64,000 nucleotides of DNA, taken from Mycolicibacterium lacusdiani (GTDB lineage: Bacteria > Actinomycetota > Actinomycetes > Mycobacteriales > Mycobacteriaceae). The translations under genes and the position numbers were made by a program. A model generated the notes under the pieces. The model searched no databases, was not told the origin of the DNA, and saw only the letters and a list, made by a program, of their open reading frames with translations. Positions 36,617-45,422 of this stretch are shown piece by piece. Numbering within the stretch: the stretch's first letter is position 1; every line of letters begins with the position of its first letter. The DNA lies in assembly GCF_021916785.1 (NCBI RefSeq), contig NZ_JAKCFC010000006.1, forward strand, positions 124,001 to 188,000. The letters are read 5' to 3'.

Positions 36617-36844
36617 GTGGACGCATACGAGAGTGCGCGCGCACTGCTGCGCACGGAGATGACGATCGCCGAGTGGATCGGTCTGGCGGTGATCGTCAAC
36701 GCGCCGTATGTGATCCTGGGAATTGCGTGGATGCTGTTCCACGCCGACCGCTTCGCCGGATTGAACGGCATCCACCTGGTGGTGTCGGTCGTGGGCAGCG
36801 TGCTGGCGTGGCCGTTGCTGCTCGTCGGCGCCTGCACGGTGTGA
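36617..36844 (+). CDS. Small two-helix membrane protein upstream of an MpaB-type oxygenase
   Basis: The 75-residue protein has two hydrophobic segments (about residues 17-36 and 48-70) separated by a short loop. GTG 36617 follows a GGGGGA site; ATG 36572 is an alternative that adds 15 residues. It lies 6 bases before the oxygenase gene, and a second small protein of similar layout lies directly after it. No family is recognised. An accessory role for the oxygenase is inferred from position only. Confidence 0.6.
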   Translation: MDAYESARALLRTEMTIAEWIGLAVIVNAPYVILGIAWMLFHADRFAGLNGIHLVVSVVGSVLAWPLLLVGACTV

Positions 36845-36850
36845 CGACTC

Positions 36851-37762
36851 GTGTCCGTTGATCCCGTCGATGACGAATCATCATCTGCGAGGCAGAAACT
36901 CGCGCTCGAACAGTGCCGCATCACGATCGGTCGCCGCACCGCCCGTTGGACGGACGACGACGTCACCGCGTCCGACGCCATGGACTTCTGGGCCTTCGCC
37001 GCCGGCGCCGCCAACGTGGTCATGCAGTTGTCCCGCCCGCAGGTGGGATACGGCGTGGTCGAGAGCAGAGTCGATTCCGGCAACCTGCTCGTGCACCCGT
37101 GGAAGCGGGCGCGCACGACGTTCCAGTACCTCGCAGTGGCGCTACTGGGTTCCGACGGCGATCGGGTCGCGTTCAAGGCTGCGGTCGACGGCGTCCACCG
37201 GGAGGTCACGTCTACAGCGGCGAGTCCGGTGCGCTACAGCGCGTTCGACCGCGAGCTTCAGATGTGGGTCGCCGCATGCCTGTTCGTCGGCCTCGAGGAC
37301 ACCCATCAACTGCTCCGGGGGGCGATGACGGCCGAGCAGTCCGAGCAGTTCTATCGGTCGGCATGGCCACTGGGCACCACGCTGCAGGTCACCGACGACC
37401 AGTGGCCGGCCACCCGTGCCCTGTTCGACGACTACTGGGTGGATGCCTGTCGGCGCGTCACCATCGACACCGTCGTGCGGGGTTACCTTCGGGACCTGGT
37501 GAACCTAAGAATGATCAATCCCGTTCTGCGGCTATCGATGCGGCCGTTGCTGAAATTCCTCACCGCGGGTTTCCTTGCGCCCGTCTTTCGCGATGAGCTT
37601 GGGATGGGCTGGGGGAGGGGACGGCAGTTCGTCTTCGAGCGCCTGTTCCTGACCGTCGCCTTCGCGAACAGATTCCTGCCCGCGTTCGTCCGTCAGGGTG
37701 GCAGCTACGTCCTGCTCGCGGACGTACGCCGTCGAATCCGAACCCATCGACGATTGGTGTGA
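36851..37762 (+). CDS. MpaB-type oxygenase (DUF2236)
   Basis: The 303-residue protein belongs to the family that includes fungal MpaB and rubber oxygenase (latex-clearing protein). It shows the family segments DFWAFAAGAANVVMQLSRPQVGYGV in the first part, SPVRYSAFDRELQMWVAA in the middle and PLGTTLQVTDDQWP later. The histidines in VDGVHRE and EDTHQLL could help bind heme, as in related enzymes, but this is not certain. The substrate is unknown; several mycobacterial members are thought to act on lipids. It lies between two small membrane protein genes, probably as a three-gene operon. Confidence 0.82.
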   Translation: MSVDPVDDESSSARQKLALEQCRITIGRRTARWTDDDVTASDAMDFWAFAAGAANVVMQLSRPQVGYGVVESRVDSGNLLVHPWKRARTTFQYLAVALLGSDGDRVAFKAAVDGVHREVTSTAASPVRYSAFDRELQMWVAACLFVGLEDTHQLLRGAMTAEQSEQFYRSAWPLGTTLQVTDDQWPATRALFDDYWVDACRRVTIDTVVRGYLRDLVNLRMINPVLRLSMRPLLKFLTAGFLAPVFRDELGMGWGRGRQFVFERLFLTVAFANRFLPAFVRQGGSYVLLADVRRRIRTHRRLV

Positions 37763-37765
37763 CAC

Positions 37766-38038
37766 ATGGAGACTCGGGAAGTGCGTCAACCGGTCCGCGG
37801 CCGGGCTCGTCGATTGCTCGGCCGCAAGGTCAGCGTCGAGGCGATGATCGAATTCGGGCTATGGTTGGCGATCCCACACATTCTGATCGGCCTGGGCTAC
37901 TCGTTGCTTCGCTACGAGACCATCACCGCGCTCGAGGATCGACTGCAACCGCTGCTCCCCGCAGCCGCCGATCTCGCTGCGTTCGGAATGGTCGCGTTGC
38001 TCTGGCCGTTGTTCGCCGTCGTACCGGACCTGTGCTGA
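37766..38038 (+). CDS. Small two-helix membrane protein downstream of an MpaB-type oxygenase
   Basis: The 90-residue protein has a basic N-terminus (about 20 residues) and two hydrophobic segments (about residues 27-46 and 66-86). It starts 3 bases after the oxygenase stop. Its layout resembles the 75-residue protein before the oxygenase: a helix with LxxxxPxxxxGxxxxL character, a short linker and a helix ending in WPL. The two may be distant paralogues. No function can be given. Confidence 0.6.
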   Translation: METREVRQPVRGRARRLLGRKVSVEAMIEFGLWLAIPHILIGLGYSLLRYETITALEDRLQPLLPAAADLAAFGMVALLWPLFAVVPDLC

Positions 38039-38157
38039 CTGCGTAATGGCAAATTGGTCACAACGTCGTTCGACGACAACGACTTTCACGGTTCAGACAC
38101 GGAGCAGTGCAACGAAGCCGTTACACGAGCGACGTTGTTTGTTACGGTTCGGCCATC

Positions 38158-39474
38158 ATGGGTCGGTTACTGGGGGTCGTCGTCGTCGCGCTGCTACTCG
38201 GAACTCTGGGGGTACTGCCCTCGGCGTACGCGGAGCCGGACCCGACCAACGACGTTCGTGACCCGAAGTACAACGAGGACGAGTACCTGGCGTTCTACAC
38301 GCCGCCGGATCCGTTGCCCCCCGGCCGACCGGGAGACGTGGTGCGCTCGGAGCCGTCGCGCCTCGTGCTCGAGCCGTCCGGTCAGCTCGGTGCCATCATG
38401 GCCACCGGTACCCGAATCATGTACCGCAGCACCGACGCCCGCGGCAACCCGATGGCGGTCACCGGAACGTACTTCGAACCGTTCAACGACTGGCCGGGGC
38501 AGGGTCCGCGGCCGCTGATCGTCTACGGCCCCGGCACCCAGGGCCAAGGCGATCAGTGCGCGCCGTCGCGGCAGTTCAATCAAGGCATTCACTTCTCGCC
38601 GTGCCTCGACATCGCATTCAACTACGAGGAGCTGTTCGTCGCGACCATGGTGGCGCGTGGCTTCGCGATCGTGATGACCGACTACCAGGGTCTCGGCACC
38701 CCGGGCCTACACACCTACGTCAACCGCGTCGCGCAGGGCAATGCGATGCTCGACGCGGGCCGAGCAGCCCTGCGTCTGCCGGAGACCTCGTTGAACCCGG
38801 ATGGGCCGCTGGCATTTTGGGGCTACTCCCAGGGCGGCGGTGCGGCGGCGTCCGCCGCGGAACTCGCGTCGTCTTACGCGCCGGAGTTGCACGTCGTCGG
38901 AACATACGCGGGTGCGCCCCCGGCCGATCTGAAGGAACTGTTCCCCTACGCCGACGGCAGCGCGCTGGTAGGCGTGGTCGGATACGCGCTGAACTCTGTC
39001 ATCACGACGTATCCGGAGTTCGCGCAGACGATCCGGGACAAGCTCACCCCGCGTGGCGCCGACATGCTGGCGAAGGTCCAGGATCAGTGCGTCGCCGAAA
39101 CCGCCGCCAAGTTCATGTTCCGGCACCTGCAGCCCTACTTCGAGGACGACATCTTCGCGACGGTGGAGAAGGAGCCGTTCAAGACGCTGTTCGACATGCA
39201 GCGCATCGGCAAGCTCACGCCGAATGCGCCCGCGCTGATCCTCAGCAACCGGTTCGACCCGCTCGTGCCGTGGACTGCCTCCAATCAACTCGGCCGCGAC
39301 TGGTGCGGCCACGGCGCCGACGTCCAGTTCTGGACCAACGAGCAACCGCCGTTCCTCAACAAGGCCGTCGTCAACCACGCCCTGCCGATGCTGGTCGACG
39401 GTGAACGTGCCATGCAGTGGATCGCCGATCGGTTCAACGGTGTGCCGACCACGCCCAACTGCGGTCAGTTCTAG
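38158..39474 (+). CDS. Secreted lipase of the secretory-lipase (LIP) family
   Basis: The 438-residue protein has a cleavable signal peptide (site after SAYA, about residue 22) and no lipobox. The catalytic elbow is GYSQG with Ser224; LILSNRFDPLVP and a later NHALP segment can provide Asp and His. It resembles triacylglycerol lipases of the fungal LIP family and is a more distant relative of the four hydrolases at 0.2-7.3 kb. ATG 38158 gives the signal peptide. Its stop shares CTAG with the convergent TetR gene. Confidence 0.83.
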   Translation: MGRLLGVVVVALLLGTLGVLPSAYAEPDPTNDVRDPKYNEDEYLAFYTPPDPLPPGRPGDVVRSEPSRLVLEPSGQLGAIMATGTRIMYRSTDARGNPMAVTGTYFEPFNDWPGQGPRPLIVYGPGTQGQGDQCAPSRQFNQGIHFSPCLDIAFNYEELFVATMVARGFAIVMTDYQGLGTPGLHTYVNRVAQGNAMLDAGRAALRLPETSLNPDGPLAFWGYSQGGGAAASAAELASSYAPELHVVGTYAGAPPADLKELFPYADGSALVGVVGYALNSVITTYPEFAQTIRDKLTPRGADMLAKVQDQCVAETAAKFMFRHLQPYFEDDIFATVEKEPFKTLFDMQRIGKLTPNAPALILSNRFDPLVPWTASNQLGRDWCGHGADVQFWTNEQPPFLNKAVVNHALPMLVDGERAMQWIADRFNGVPTTPNCGQF

Positions 39475-40043
39475 GGCGCGCCCGTCAGCACGAGATCCAC
39501 TGCGGCCTCGATGACGTCGTCGTCGGGTAGCGCGCCGAACATCATCGTCGGGCAGGCCACCACGCCGGAGAGCATCGAGGTGGCTGCCTGCAATCGCGAC
39601 CCCTCGAAGACCTGGCCCAGCATGGTGCGGATAGGCCGCTGGCCGTCGCCGTTGATGCGATCCCGGATCGTGGCCATCTCGTCGACCGAGGCCCACTGGG
39701 CCATCACCGACAGGATCTGGTCGAGCCGGAAGTCCGTCACGGCCTGCCGGAAGATGCGCAATTCGCCGATCAGGTCAGTGCGCAGGTCGCCGGTGGGTTC
39801 CTGATGGGGGAAGTCGCCGATGGCGTCGAGCGCGAGCATGATCAGCTCCACCCGCGACGGCCAGTGGGTGTAGAGCGTGGTCTTCGAGTAGCCGGCTATC
39901 TCCGCGACGTGCGCGTGGGTCAGGGCGTCGGCGCCCTCGCTGGTGAGGACCTGCAACGCGGCCCGAGACACGTCGGCGCGCGTACGCGCCACCCGGGCGT
40001 CCTGTCCTGAATCGGCCGATTCGGATCGGTCTGGAGGTGTCAC
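39471..40043 (-). CDS. TetR-family regulator divergent from the mycosporine-like operon
   Basis: The 190-residue regulator has an N-terminal helix-turn-helix (HAHVAEIAGYSKTTLYTHW). GTG 40043 is used; a longer start at 40082 is possible. It diverges from the HAD/mys operon over about 200 bases that contain a palindrome (40092-40106). Regulators of this type usually control themselves and the divergent genes, so it is the best candidate controller of the operon to its right. The ligand is unknown. Confidence 0.8.
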   Translation of the reverse strand: MTPPDRSESADSGQDARVARTRADVSRAALQVLTSEGADALTHAHVAEIAGYSKTTLYTHWPSRVELIMLALDAIGDFPHQEPTGDLRTDLIGELRIFRQAVTDFRLDQILSVMAQWASVDEMATIRDRINGDGQRPIRTMLGQVFEGSRLQAATSMLSGVVACPTMMFGALPDDDVIEAAVDLVLTGAP

Positions 40044-40091
40044 GGGCCACCTCCTCGCCGTCGTGTGCACCGAAGGGCACAAAGTATCTAA

Positions 40092-40106
40092 TGAACGCCC
40101 CGTTCA
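40092..40106. promoter_or_regulatory. Candidate TetR operator palindrome
   Basis: TGAACG at 40092-40097 and CGTTCA at 40101-40106 form a perfect inverted repeat with a three-base spacer. A smaller palindrome, TGAATGTTCA, follows at 40116-40125. On the minus strand the first repeat overlaps a TTGAAC element that could be a -35 for the TetR gene. Both lie between that gene and the divergent operon. Confidence 0.55.
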
Positions 40107-40245
40107 ATAATGACATGAATGTTCACAAATGTACGTTTAGCGCAGTATTGGACGGGGGATCCACCGCGCGGGATGCGGGTCGGGTGAGTGGGTTCGCGTC
40201 GCGTCAACCGTCAAAAGACGCCATGCGTCGAGCGAAAGGCCATCA

Positions 40246-40911
40246 ATGTCCGCAATCCTCTTCGGCTCCATCAGCACCCTCGCCGACACGTCCGAACTAC
40301 AGCGACGCGCGTTCAACGAGGCGTTCGCGAGCCACGGCCTGGACTGGGACTGGTCCAGGGACGACTACGTCGCGATGCTCGGGTCCAACGGCGGCGCTCA
40401 GCGCGTAGCCGACTACGCGTCGTCACGCGGGCAGGACGTCGATTCGTCGGCCATCCACGCCACCAAGTCCGAGATCTTCCGGAAGCTGCTGGGCAGCGAG
40501 GACGTCGCACCGCGCCCAGGTGTCGTCCCCACGATGGAGCGGGCCAAGCAGGAGGGCTACAAGCTCGGGCTGGTCACCACCACGTCGACCGAGAACGTCG
40601 CAGCGCTGCTCGCCGCACTCCAGCGGACGCTCAATGCCGACGCCTTCGACCTGGTCGTCGACAGCTCGTCGGTCGACGAGTCCAAGCCGGACCCGGCGTC
40701 CTACCTCTTCGCCCTCGAGAACCTCGGCGAGGACGCGTCGAGCGCCGTTGCGATCGAGGACAACGTGGGCGGCGTGCAGGCCGCCGCGAACGCCGGCGTC
40801 ACCTGCGTCGCGTTCCCGAACGAGAACACCAGCGGCGGTGACTTCAGTGCGGCCGCCGAGACCGTCGACGCGCTCGACGCCGACCGCATCGTCCAGCTGA
40901 CCCGCGCCTGA
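40246..40911 (+). CDS. HAD-like protein lacking the catalytic aspartates of motif I
   Basis: The 221-residue protein follows the CbbY/beta-phosphoglucomutase-type HAD layout: cap region, motif II GLVTTTSTENV, motif III ESKPDPASYLFAL with Lys, and motif IV AIEDNVGG. However, motif I, normally FDLDGTLxD, reads FGSISTLAD: both the nucleophile Asp and the acid/base Asp are lost. Normal phosphatase or mutase chemistry is therefore unlikely. It starts the mys operon, 34 bases before the cyclase gene. A structural, binding or regulatory role is possible. Confidence 0.78.
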   Translation: MSAILFGSISTLADTSELQRRAFNEAFASHGLDWDWSRDDYVAMLGSNGGAQRVADYASSRGQDVDSSAIHATKSEIFRKLLGSEDVAPRPGVVPTMERAKQEGYKLGLVTTTSTENVAALLAALQRTLNADAFDLVVDSSSVDESKPDPASYLFALENLGEDASSAVAIEDNVGGVQAAANAGVTCVAFPNENTSGGDFSAAAETVDALDADRIVQLTRA

Positions 40912-40945
40912 TCGCGGACCGACCAACCGAGACTAGGAGAACCCG

Positions 40946-42172
40946 ATGAGCAACATGCAGGCGCGAGTGACGAGTAGCGACAGGGCGTTTCACGTCGAAG
41001 GCTACGAGAAGATCGAGTACGACCTCCTCTACGTCGACGGCATCTTCGCACCCGATCAAGAGGCCCTGGCCGACTGCTACCGGCCCTACGGCCGGGTCCT
41101 GATGGTCATCGACGAGGTGGTGTACGACCTCTACGGCGAGCAGATCCGCGCCTACTTCGACCACCACGGCCTCACGCTGACGGTCATACCCGTGCAGATC
41201 CGCGAGACCGCCAAATCGCTGGAGACCTTCGAGCGCATCGTCAGCGAGTTCGACGCCTACGGTCTGGTGCGCACCGAGCCCGTCCTCGTCGTCGGTGGCG
41301 GATTGACCACCGACGTCGCGGGTTTCGCGTGTGCGAGCTACCGGCGCAACACGCCCTACATCCGCATCCCGACCACGCTGATCGGCCTGATCGACGCCAG
41401 TGTGTCGATCAAGGTGGCGGTCAACCACGGCAAGCACAAGAACCGCCTCGGTGCCTACCACGCCTCGCAGAAGGTCTTCCTCGACTTCTCCTTCCTGCGC
41501 ACGCTTCCCGAGGATCAGGTGCGCAACGGCATGGCCGAGTTGATCAAGATCGCCGTCGTCGGCAACGCGGAGATCTTCGGACTGCTCGAGGACCACGGGG
41601 CGGACCTGCTGCGCACCCGATTCGGCCACCTCGACGGGACCGAGGAGCTTCGCCGGGTCGGGGACCGCCTCACCTACCAGGCCATCGCCACGATGCTGGA
41701 CCTCGAGGCGCCGAACCTGCACGAGATCGACCTGGATCGGGTGATCGCATTCGGTCACACGTGGAGTCCCACATTGGAACTCACGCCGCCGGCGCCGTTC
41801 TTCCACGGCCATGCGATCAACATCGACATGGCGCTCTCGACCACACTCGCCGAACAGCGAGGACTGCTGTCGGCCACCGACCGCGACCGGGTGCTCAACG
41901 TGATGAGCGCACTCGGCTTGGCACTCGACAGTGACTACCTCACCGCCGACCTGCTCGCCTCGGCCACCGACTCGATCCTCAAGACCCGCGACGGCATCCT
42001 GCGTGCCGCCGTCCCGGATCCGATCGGAACGTGCCGGTTCCTCAACGACGTCACCGTCGACGAACTCGCCGACACGCTCACGTTGCACAAGAAGTTGTGC
42101 CTCGAGTTCGATCGTGGCGGGGACGGTGTCGACATGTTCACGCCTGCCACACCCGCCGCGTCCCATGCCTGA
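40946..42172 (+). CDS. mysA: Demethyl-4-deoxygadusol synthase (sedoheptulose-7-phosphate cyclase)
   Basis: The 408-residue enzyme belongs to the dehydroquinate-synthase-like sugar phosphate cyclases. The opening FHVEGYEKIEYDLLYVDGIF, the NAD region VVGGGLTTDVAGFACASYRR, IPTTLIGLIDASVSIKVAVN, and FGHTWSPTLEL with a metal-binding His all match, from memory, cyanobacterial MysA more closely than valiolone synthases. It turns sedoheptulose-7-phosphate into the cyclohexenone core of mycosporines. The next four genes complete the known pathway, which supports the call. It overlaps the methyltransferase gene by 8 bases. Confidence 0.88.
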   Translation: MSNMQARVTSSDRAFHVEGYEKIEYDLLYVDGIFAPDQEALADCYRPYGRVLMVIDEVVYDLYGEQIRAYFDHHGLTLTVIPVQIRETAKSLETFERIVSEFDAYGLVRTEPVLVVGGGLTTDVAGFACASYRRNTPYIRIPTTLIGLIDASVSIKVAVNHGKHKNRLGAYHASQKVFLDFSFLRTLPEDQVRNGMAELIKIAVVGNAEIFGLLEDHGADLLRTRFGHLDGTEELRRVGDRLTYQAIATMLDLEAPNLHEIDLDRVIAFGHTWSPTLELTPPAPFFHGHAINIDMALSTTLAEQRGLLSATDRDRVLNVMSALGLALDSDYLTADLLASATDSILKTRDGILRAAVPDPIGTCRFLNDVTVDELADTLTLHKKLCLEFDRGGDGVDMFTPATPAASHA

Positions 42173-43010
42173 CGCCATGGCTGCGCAGGAGACCCTGCCG
42201 GCACCACCGCGTGCCGTGACGCCGACGACGATCGTCGCCGCCGAACTGGTCGACCTGTGTGCGGAACTGGAGGCGTGGGGCGGGGCGCCGGCGGACCTGC
42301 TGGACCGGATGCGCCGCGTGCGCGGTCTGGCAGGCGGACTGGACCCGTACCTGGATCACTGCACGACCGCCGAGTCGCCCGCATTGGCGCGACTGGCGCA
42401 GCGGACGCGCGAGACGGATTGGGCAGGCCAGTCCTCCGGGCAGCTCGAGCAGGAGATGCTGTCGGGCCACGTCGAGGGGCAGGCGCTGAAGTTCCTGGTA
42501 CGACTGTGCGGTGCCAGGCGAGTGCTCGAGGTCGGGATGTTCACCGGCTATTCGGCACTCGCAATGGCAGAGGCGCTGCCGGACGGCGGATCTCTGGTGG
42601 CGTGCGAGGTCGATGCCGGCGTCGCGGAGTTCGCGAGGGGCTGCTTCGACGACTCCCCGGTGGGCGACCGCATCAGCGTGGAGGTGGGTCCCGCCATGGA
42701 CACGCTGCGCCGATTGGCAGCCGGCGTGCCGGAGACCGGGCCGTTCGACTTCGTCTTCATCGACGCGGACAAGTCGGGCTACCTTGGCTACCTCGATCTG
42801 CTGCTCGACGGCGACCTGCTGAGCCCGGACGCCGTCATCGCGGTGGACAACACCTTGATGCAGGGGCAGCCGTACACCGGGGTGGGGGTGACGCCCAACG
42901 GTTCGGCGATCGCCTCGTTCAACGAGGCCGTCGCCGCCGATGCCCGGGTGGAGCAGGTGATCCTGCCGCTGCGTGACGGACTCACGCTGATCCGGCGCAT
43001 CCCGACGTGA
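42165..43010 (+). CDS. mysB: O-methyltransferase forming 4-deoxygadusol
   Basis: The 281-residue class I SAM-dependent methyltransferase resembles caffeoyl-CoA O-methyltransferases. It has EVGMFTGYSALAMAEALP for SAM binding, FDFVFIDADKSGYLGYLD and VIAVDNTLMQG for metal and catalysis. The MysB role is to methylate demethyl-4-deoxygadusol. ATG 42165 overlaps the cyclase gene; ATG 42177 is an alternative. The stop overlaps the next gene as GTGA. The call rests on family type and on its place in the cluster. Confidence 0.87.
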   Translation: MPDAMAAQETLPAPPRAVTPTTIVAAELVDLCAELEAWGGAPADLLDRMRRVRGLAGGLDPYLDHCTTAESPALARLAQRTRETDWAGQSSGQLEQEMLSGHVEGQALKFLVRLCGARRVLEVGMFTGYSALAMAEALPDGGSLVACEVDAGVAEFARGCFDDSPVGDRISVEVGPAMDTLRRLAAGVPETGPFDFVFIDADKSGYLGYLDLLLDGDLLSPDAVIAVDNTLMQGQPYTGVGVTPNGSAIASFNEAVAADARVEQVILPLRDGLTLIRRIPT

Positions 43011-44365
43011 CGACGTCGACGATGACCTCGACCCCGGCGCCGATCACCGCGGGGGCCGAGGTGCGCCCGGGTTCGGCCGTCCGCACGCTGCTCGCCCTCG
43101 CCGGGCTGTGCGTCACCGCGCCGATCAACCTTGCGGTGGTTGCACTCGCGCTCGCGACCAGGACGCCGCAGCCCCGCCACGGCGACGGAACGGGCCGTGC
43201 CAGAACGGTTTTGATCAGCGGCGGAAAGATGACCAAGGCGCTCCAACTCGCGCGGTCGTTCCATACCGCAGGGCACCGGGTGATCCTCGTCGATTCCGCG
43301 AAGTACCGGCTGACCGGCCACAGGTTCTCCCGGGCCGTCGACCGATTCCACGTCGTGCCCGAACCCACTGCGCCCGGGTACGCCGAGGCGCTGCTGGACA
43401 TCGCGCGCCGTGAGGGGGTCGACGTCTTCGTGCCGGTGTCGAGCCCTGCGTCGAGCGTGCACGAATCCGATGCCCGTCGCCTGCTCGACGAGGTGTGCGA
43501 GGTGGTGCATCTCGACTCCGAGATGGTGCGCAGAGTGGACGACAAGTCAGAGTTCTCCCGCACGGCGGAGGCGATCGGTCTGCGGGTTCCCGACTCCCGC
43601 CGCATCACCGACGCGCGGCAGGTCGAGGAGTTCGAGTTCGGTGAGGGTCGCAGCTACATCCTCAAGCGGGTCGCATACAACCCCGTCGGGCGGATGGACC
43701 TCACGCGTCTGACACGCGAGACGCCCACGCAGAACGCCGAGTTCGCGCGGCGGCTGGACATCACCGCCGATGACCCGTGGATCCTGCAGGAGTACGTCAC
43801 CGGTCAGGAGTACTGCACGCACGGCACGGCCCGCGACGGCCACCTGCAGGTCTACTGCTGCTGCGAGTCGTCGGCGTTCCAGATCAACTATGCAGCGGTC
43901 GACAAGCCCGAGATCGAGGACTGGGTGCGCCGTTTCGTCGCAGCCCTTCGACTCACCGGACAGGTGTCGTTCGACTTCATCGAGGCCGCCGACGGGCACG
44001 TCTACGCGATCGAGTGCAACCCGCGCACCCACTCGGCGATCACGATGTTCTACGACCACCCGGACGTCGCAGCGGCCTACCTCGAGGACGCTCACCCGAC
44101 GATCACGCCGAATCCGTCAGCGCGGCCCACGTATTGGCTCTACCACGAAGTGTGGCGGCTGCTGACCCAGTCCGGTCGACGAGACCGGATCGCCACCATC
44201 CTGGCAGGCAAGGACGCCATCTTCACGCGCTGGGATCCGCTGCCGTTCTTCGCCGTCCATCACGTGCAGATTCCGTCGCTGCTGTGGCGGAACCTGCGGC
44301 GCGGCACCGGATGGACGAAGATCGACTTCAACATCGGCAAGCTCGTGGAACCGGGTGGGGACTGA
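43007..44365 (+). CDS. mysC: ATP-grasp enzyme joining glycine to 4-deoxygadusol (MysC-type)
   Basis: The 452-residue protein has an N-terminal hydrophobic segment (about residues 25-52), then an ATP-grasp domain. It shares with cyanobacterial MysC the ISGGKMTKALQLARSFHTAG segment, GHRFSRAVDRF, IECNPRTHSAITMFYDHP and the exact-style ending KIDFNIGKLVEPGGD. The known reaction adds glycine to 4-deoxygadusol to give mycosporine-glycine. The unusual conservation of the end and of the ECNPRTHS motif makes this the most diagnostic gene of the cluster. Confidence 0.9.
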   Translation: MTTSTMTSTPAPITAGAEVRPGSAVRTLLALAGLCVTAPINLAVVALALATRTPQPRHGDGTGRARTVLISGGKMTKALQLARSFHTAGHRVILVDSAKYRLTGHRFSRAVDRFHVVPEPTAPGYAEALLDIARREGVDVFVPVSSPASSVHESDARRLLDEVCEVVHLDSEMVRRVDDKSEFSRTAEAIGLRVPDSRRITDARQVEEFEFGEGRSYILKRVAYNPVGRMDLTRLTRETPTQNAEFARRLDITADDPWILQEYVTGQEYCTHGTARDGHLQVYCCCESSAFQINYAAVDKPEIEDWVRRFVAALRLTGQVSFDFIEAADGHVYAIECNPRTHSAITMFYDHPDVAAAYLEDAHPTITPNPSARPTYWLYHEVWRLLTQSGRRDRIATILAGKDAIFTRWDPLPFFAVHHVQIPSLLWRNLRRGTGWTKIDFNIGKLVEPGGD

Positions 44366-44366
44366 C

Positions 44367-45422
44367 GTGACCGGACCGCGCACCGTGCTACACCTCGTCG
44401 GATCACCAGTCGACGACTTCCACGCCGAACTGTCCCGGTTGTACGCCGGCGCCTGCCTGACCGCGTTGGCCGACCCAGATCGATACGACGCACGAGTGGC
44501 CTACGTTGCGCCGGACCGGAGCTGGCGGTTCCCGGCCGATCTCTCGGACCGGGCACTGGCCGCGGCACCGCCGATGTCCGTGGCCGAGGCGATCGCTCAC
44601 GTCGGCACCCTCGACGTCGACGTCGTGGTCCCGCAGATGTTCTGCCTTCCCGGGATGACGGCCTACCGGTCGCTGTTCGAGACGCTGGGGATCCCGTATG
44701 TCGGTAACTCCGCCGAGGTGATGGCGATCGCCGCGGACAAGGCCAAGACGCGCGCCATAGTCGCCGCTGCCGGAGTTCGCGTCCCCGACGGCCGTGTCGT
44801 CCATGACGACGCGCCCTGCGACGTCCCGTTGCCCGTGGTGGTCAAGCCGGTGGGGGCGGACAACTCGGTGGGTGTCTCGCTGGCCCGATCCGCGTCCGAG
44901 TACGGGCCCGCCGTACGCTCGGCGCTGGCCCACGGGGGCCGCGCCCTCGTCGAGTCCTATGTCGAACTCGGGCGAGAAGTGCGCTGCGGCATCATCGTTC
45001 GCGACGACCAGTTGGTGTGCCTGCCGCTCGAGGAGTACGCCGTGGACACCGCGACCAAACCGATCCGCGGCGGCGACGACAAGCTCGCCCGTTCGGCGGA
45101 CGGCGAGCTGTTCCTGGTGGCCAAGGAGGGCAGCCGGGCCTGGATCGTGGCGCCCGACGACCCGGTGAACGAACGGGTGTGGGCTGCCGCCCGTCGCGCC
45201 CATCGGGCACTCGGATGTCGGCACTACAGCCTCTTCGACTTCCGCATCGACCCCGAGGGCAACCCGTGGTTCCTCGAAGCCGGACCGTACTGCTCGTTCG
45301 CCCCCACCAGCGTGATCGCGGTTATGGCAGCGGCCACCGGGACCCCGGTGGATCAGCTCTTCGCCGACACCCTCGAACAACTCGACCGCGAACGGAGCGC
45401 CGCGTGCACGTCACGTCACTGA
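44367..45422 (+). CDS. mysD: D-Ala-D-Ala-ligase homologue adding the second amino acid (MysD-type)
   Basis: The 351-residue ATP-grasp protein resembles D-alanine:D-alanine ligases: GIPYVGNSAEVMAIAADKAKT, VVKPVGADNSVGVSLA and the late FRIDPEGNPWFLEAGPYCSF. In cyanobacteria and actinobacteria this type adds an amino acid (serine, threonine, alanine or similar) to mycosporine-glycine, forming an imine. The amino acid used here cannot be predicted. GTG 44367 is used; GTG 44355 is also in frame. It overlaps the oxygenase gene by 19 bases. A housekeeping ddl is unlikely given the context. Confidence 0.86.
   Translation: MTGPRTVLHLVGSPVDDFHAELSRLYAGACLTALADPDRYDARVAYVAPDRSWRFPADLSDRALAAAPPMSVAEAIAHVGTLDVDVVVPQMFCLPGMTAYRSLFETLGIPYVGNSAEVMAIAADKAKTRAIVAAAGVRVPDGRVVHDDAPCDVPLPVVVKPVGADNSVGVSLARSASEYGPAVRSALAHGGRALVESYVELGREVRCGIIVRDDQLVCLPLEEYAVDTATKPIRGGDDKLARSADGELFLVAKEGSRAWIVAPDDPVNERVWAAARRAHRALGCRHYSLFDFRIDPEGNPWFLEAGPYCSFAPTSVIAVMAAATGTPVDQLFADTLEQLDRERSAACTSRH

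Noticed and set aside
40946..42172. Reading the cyclase as a 3-dehydroquinate synthase or 2-epi-5-epi-valiolone synthase
   Set aside because: The opening and middle motifs match MysA more closely, and the next genes are those of mycosporine synthesis rather than of shikimate or aminocyclitol pathways.
44367..45422. Housekeeping D-alanine--D-alanine ligase
   Set aside because: It overlaps the oxygenase gene and follows a MysC-type gene; the mycobacterial ddl lies in a different genomic context.
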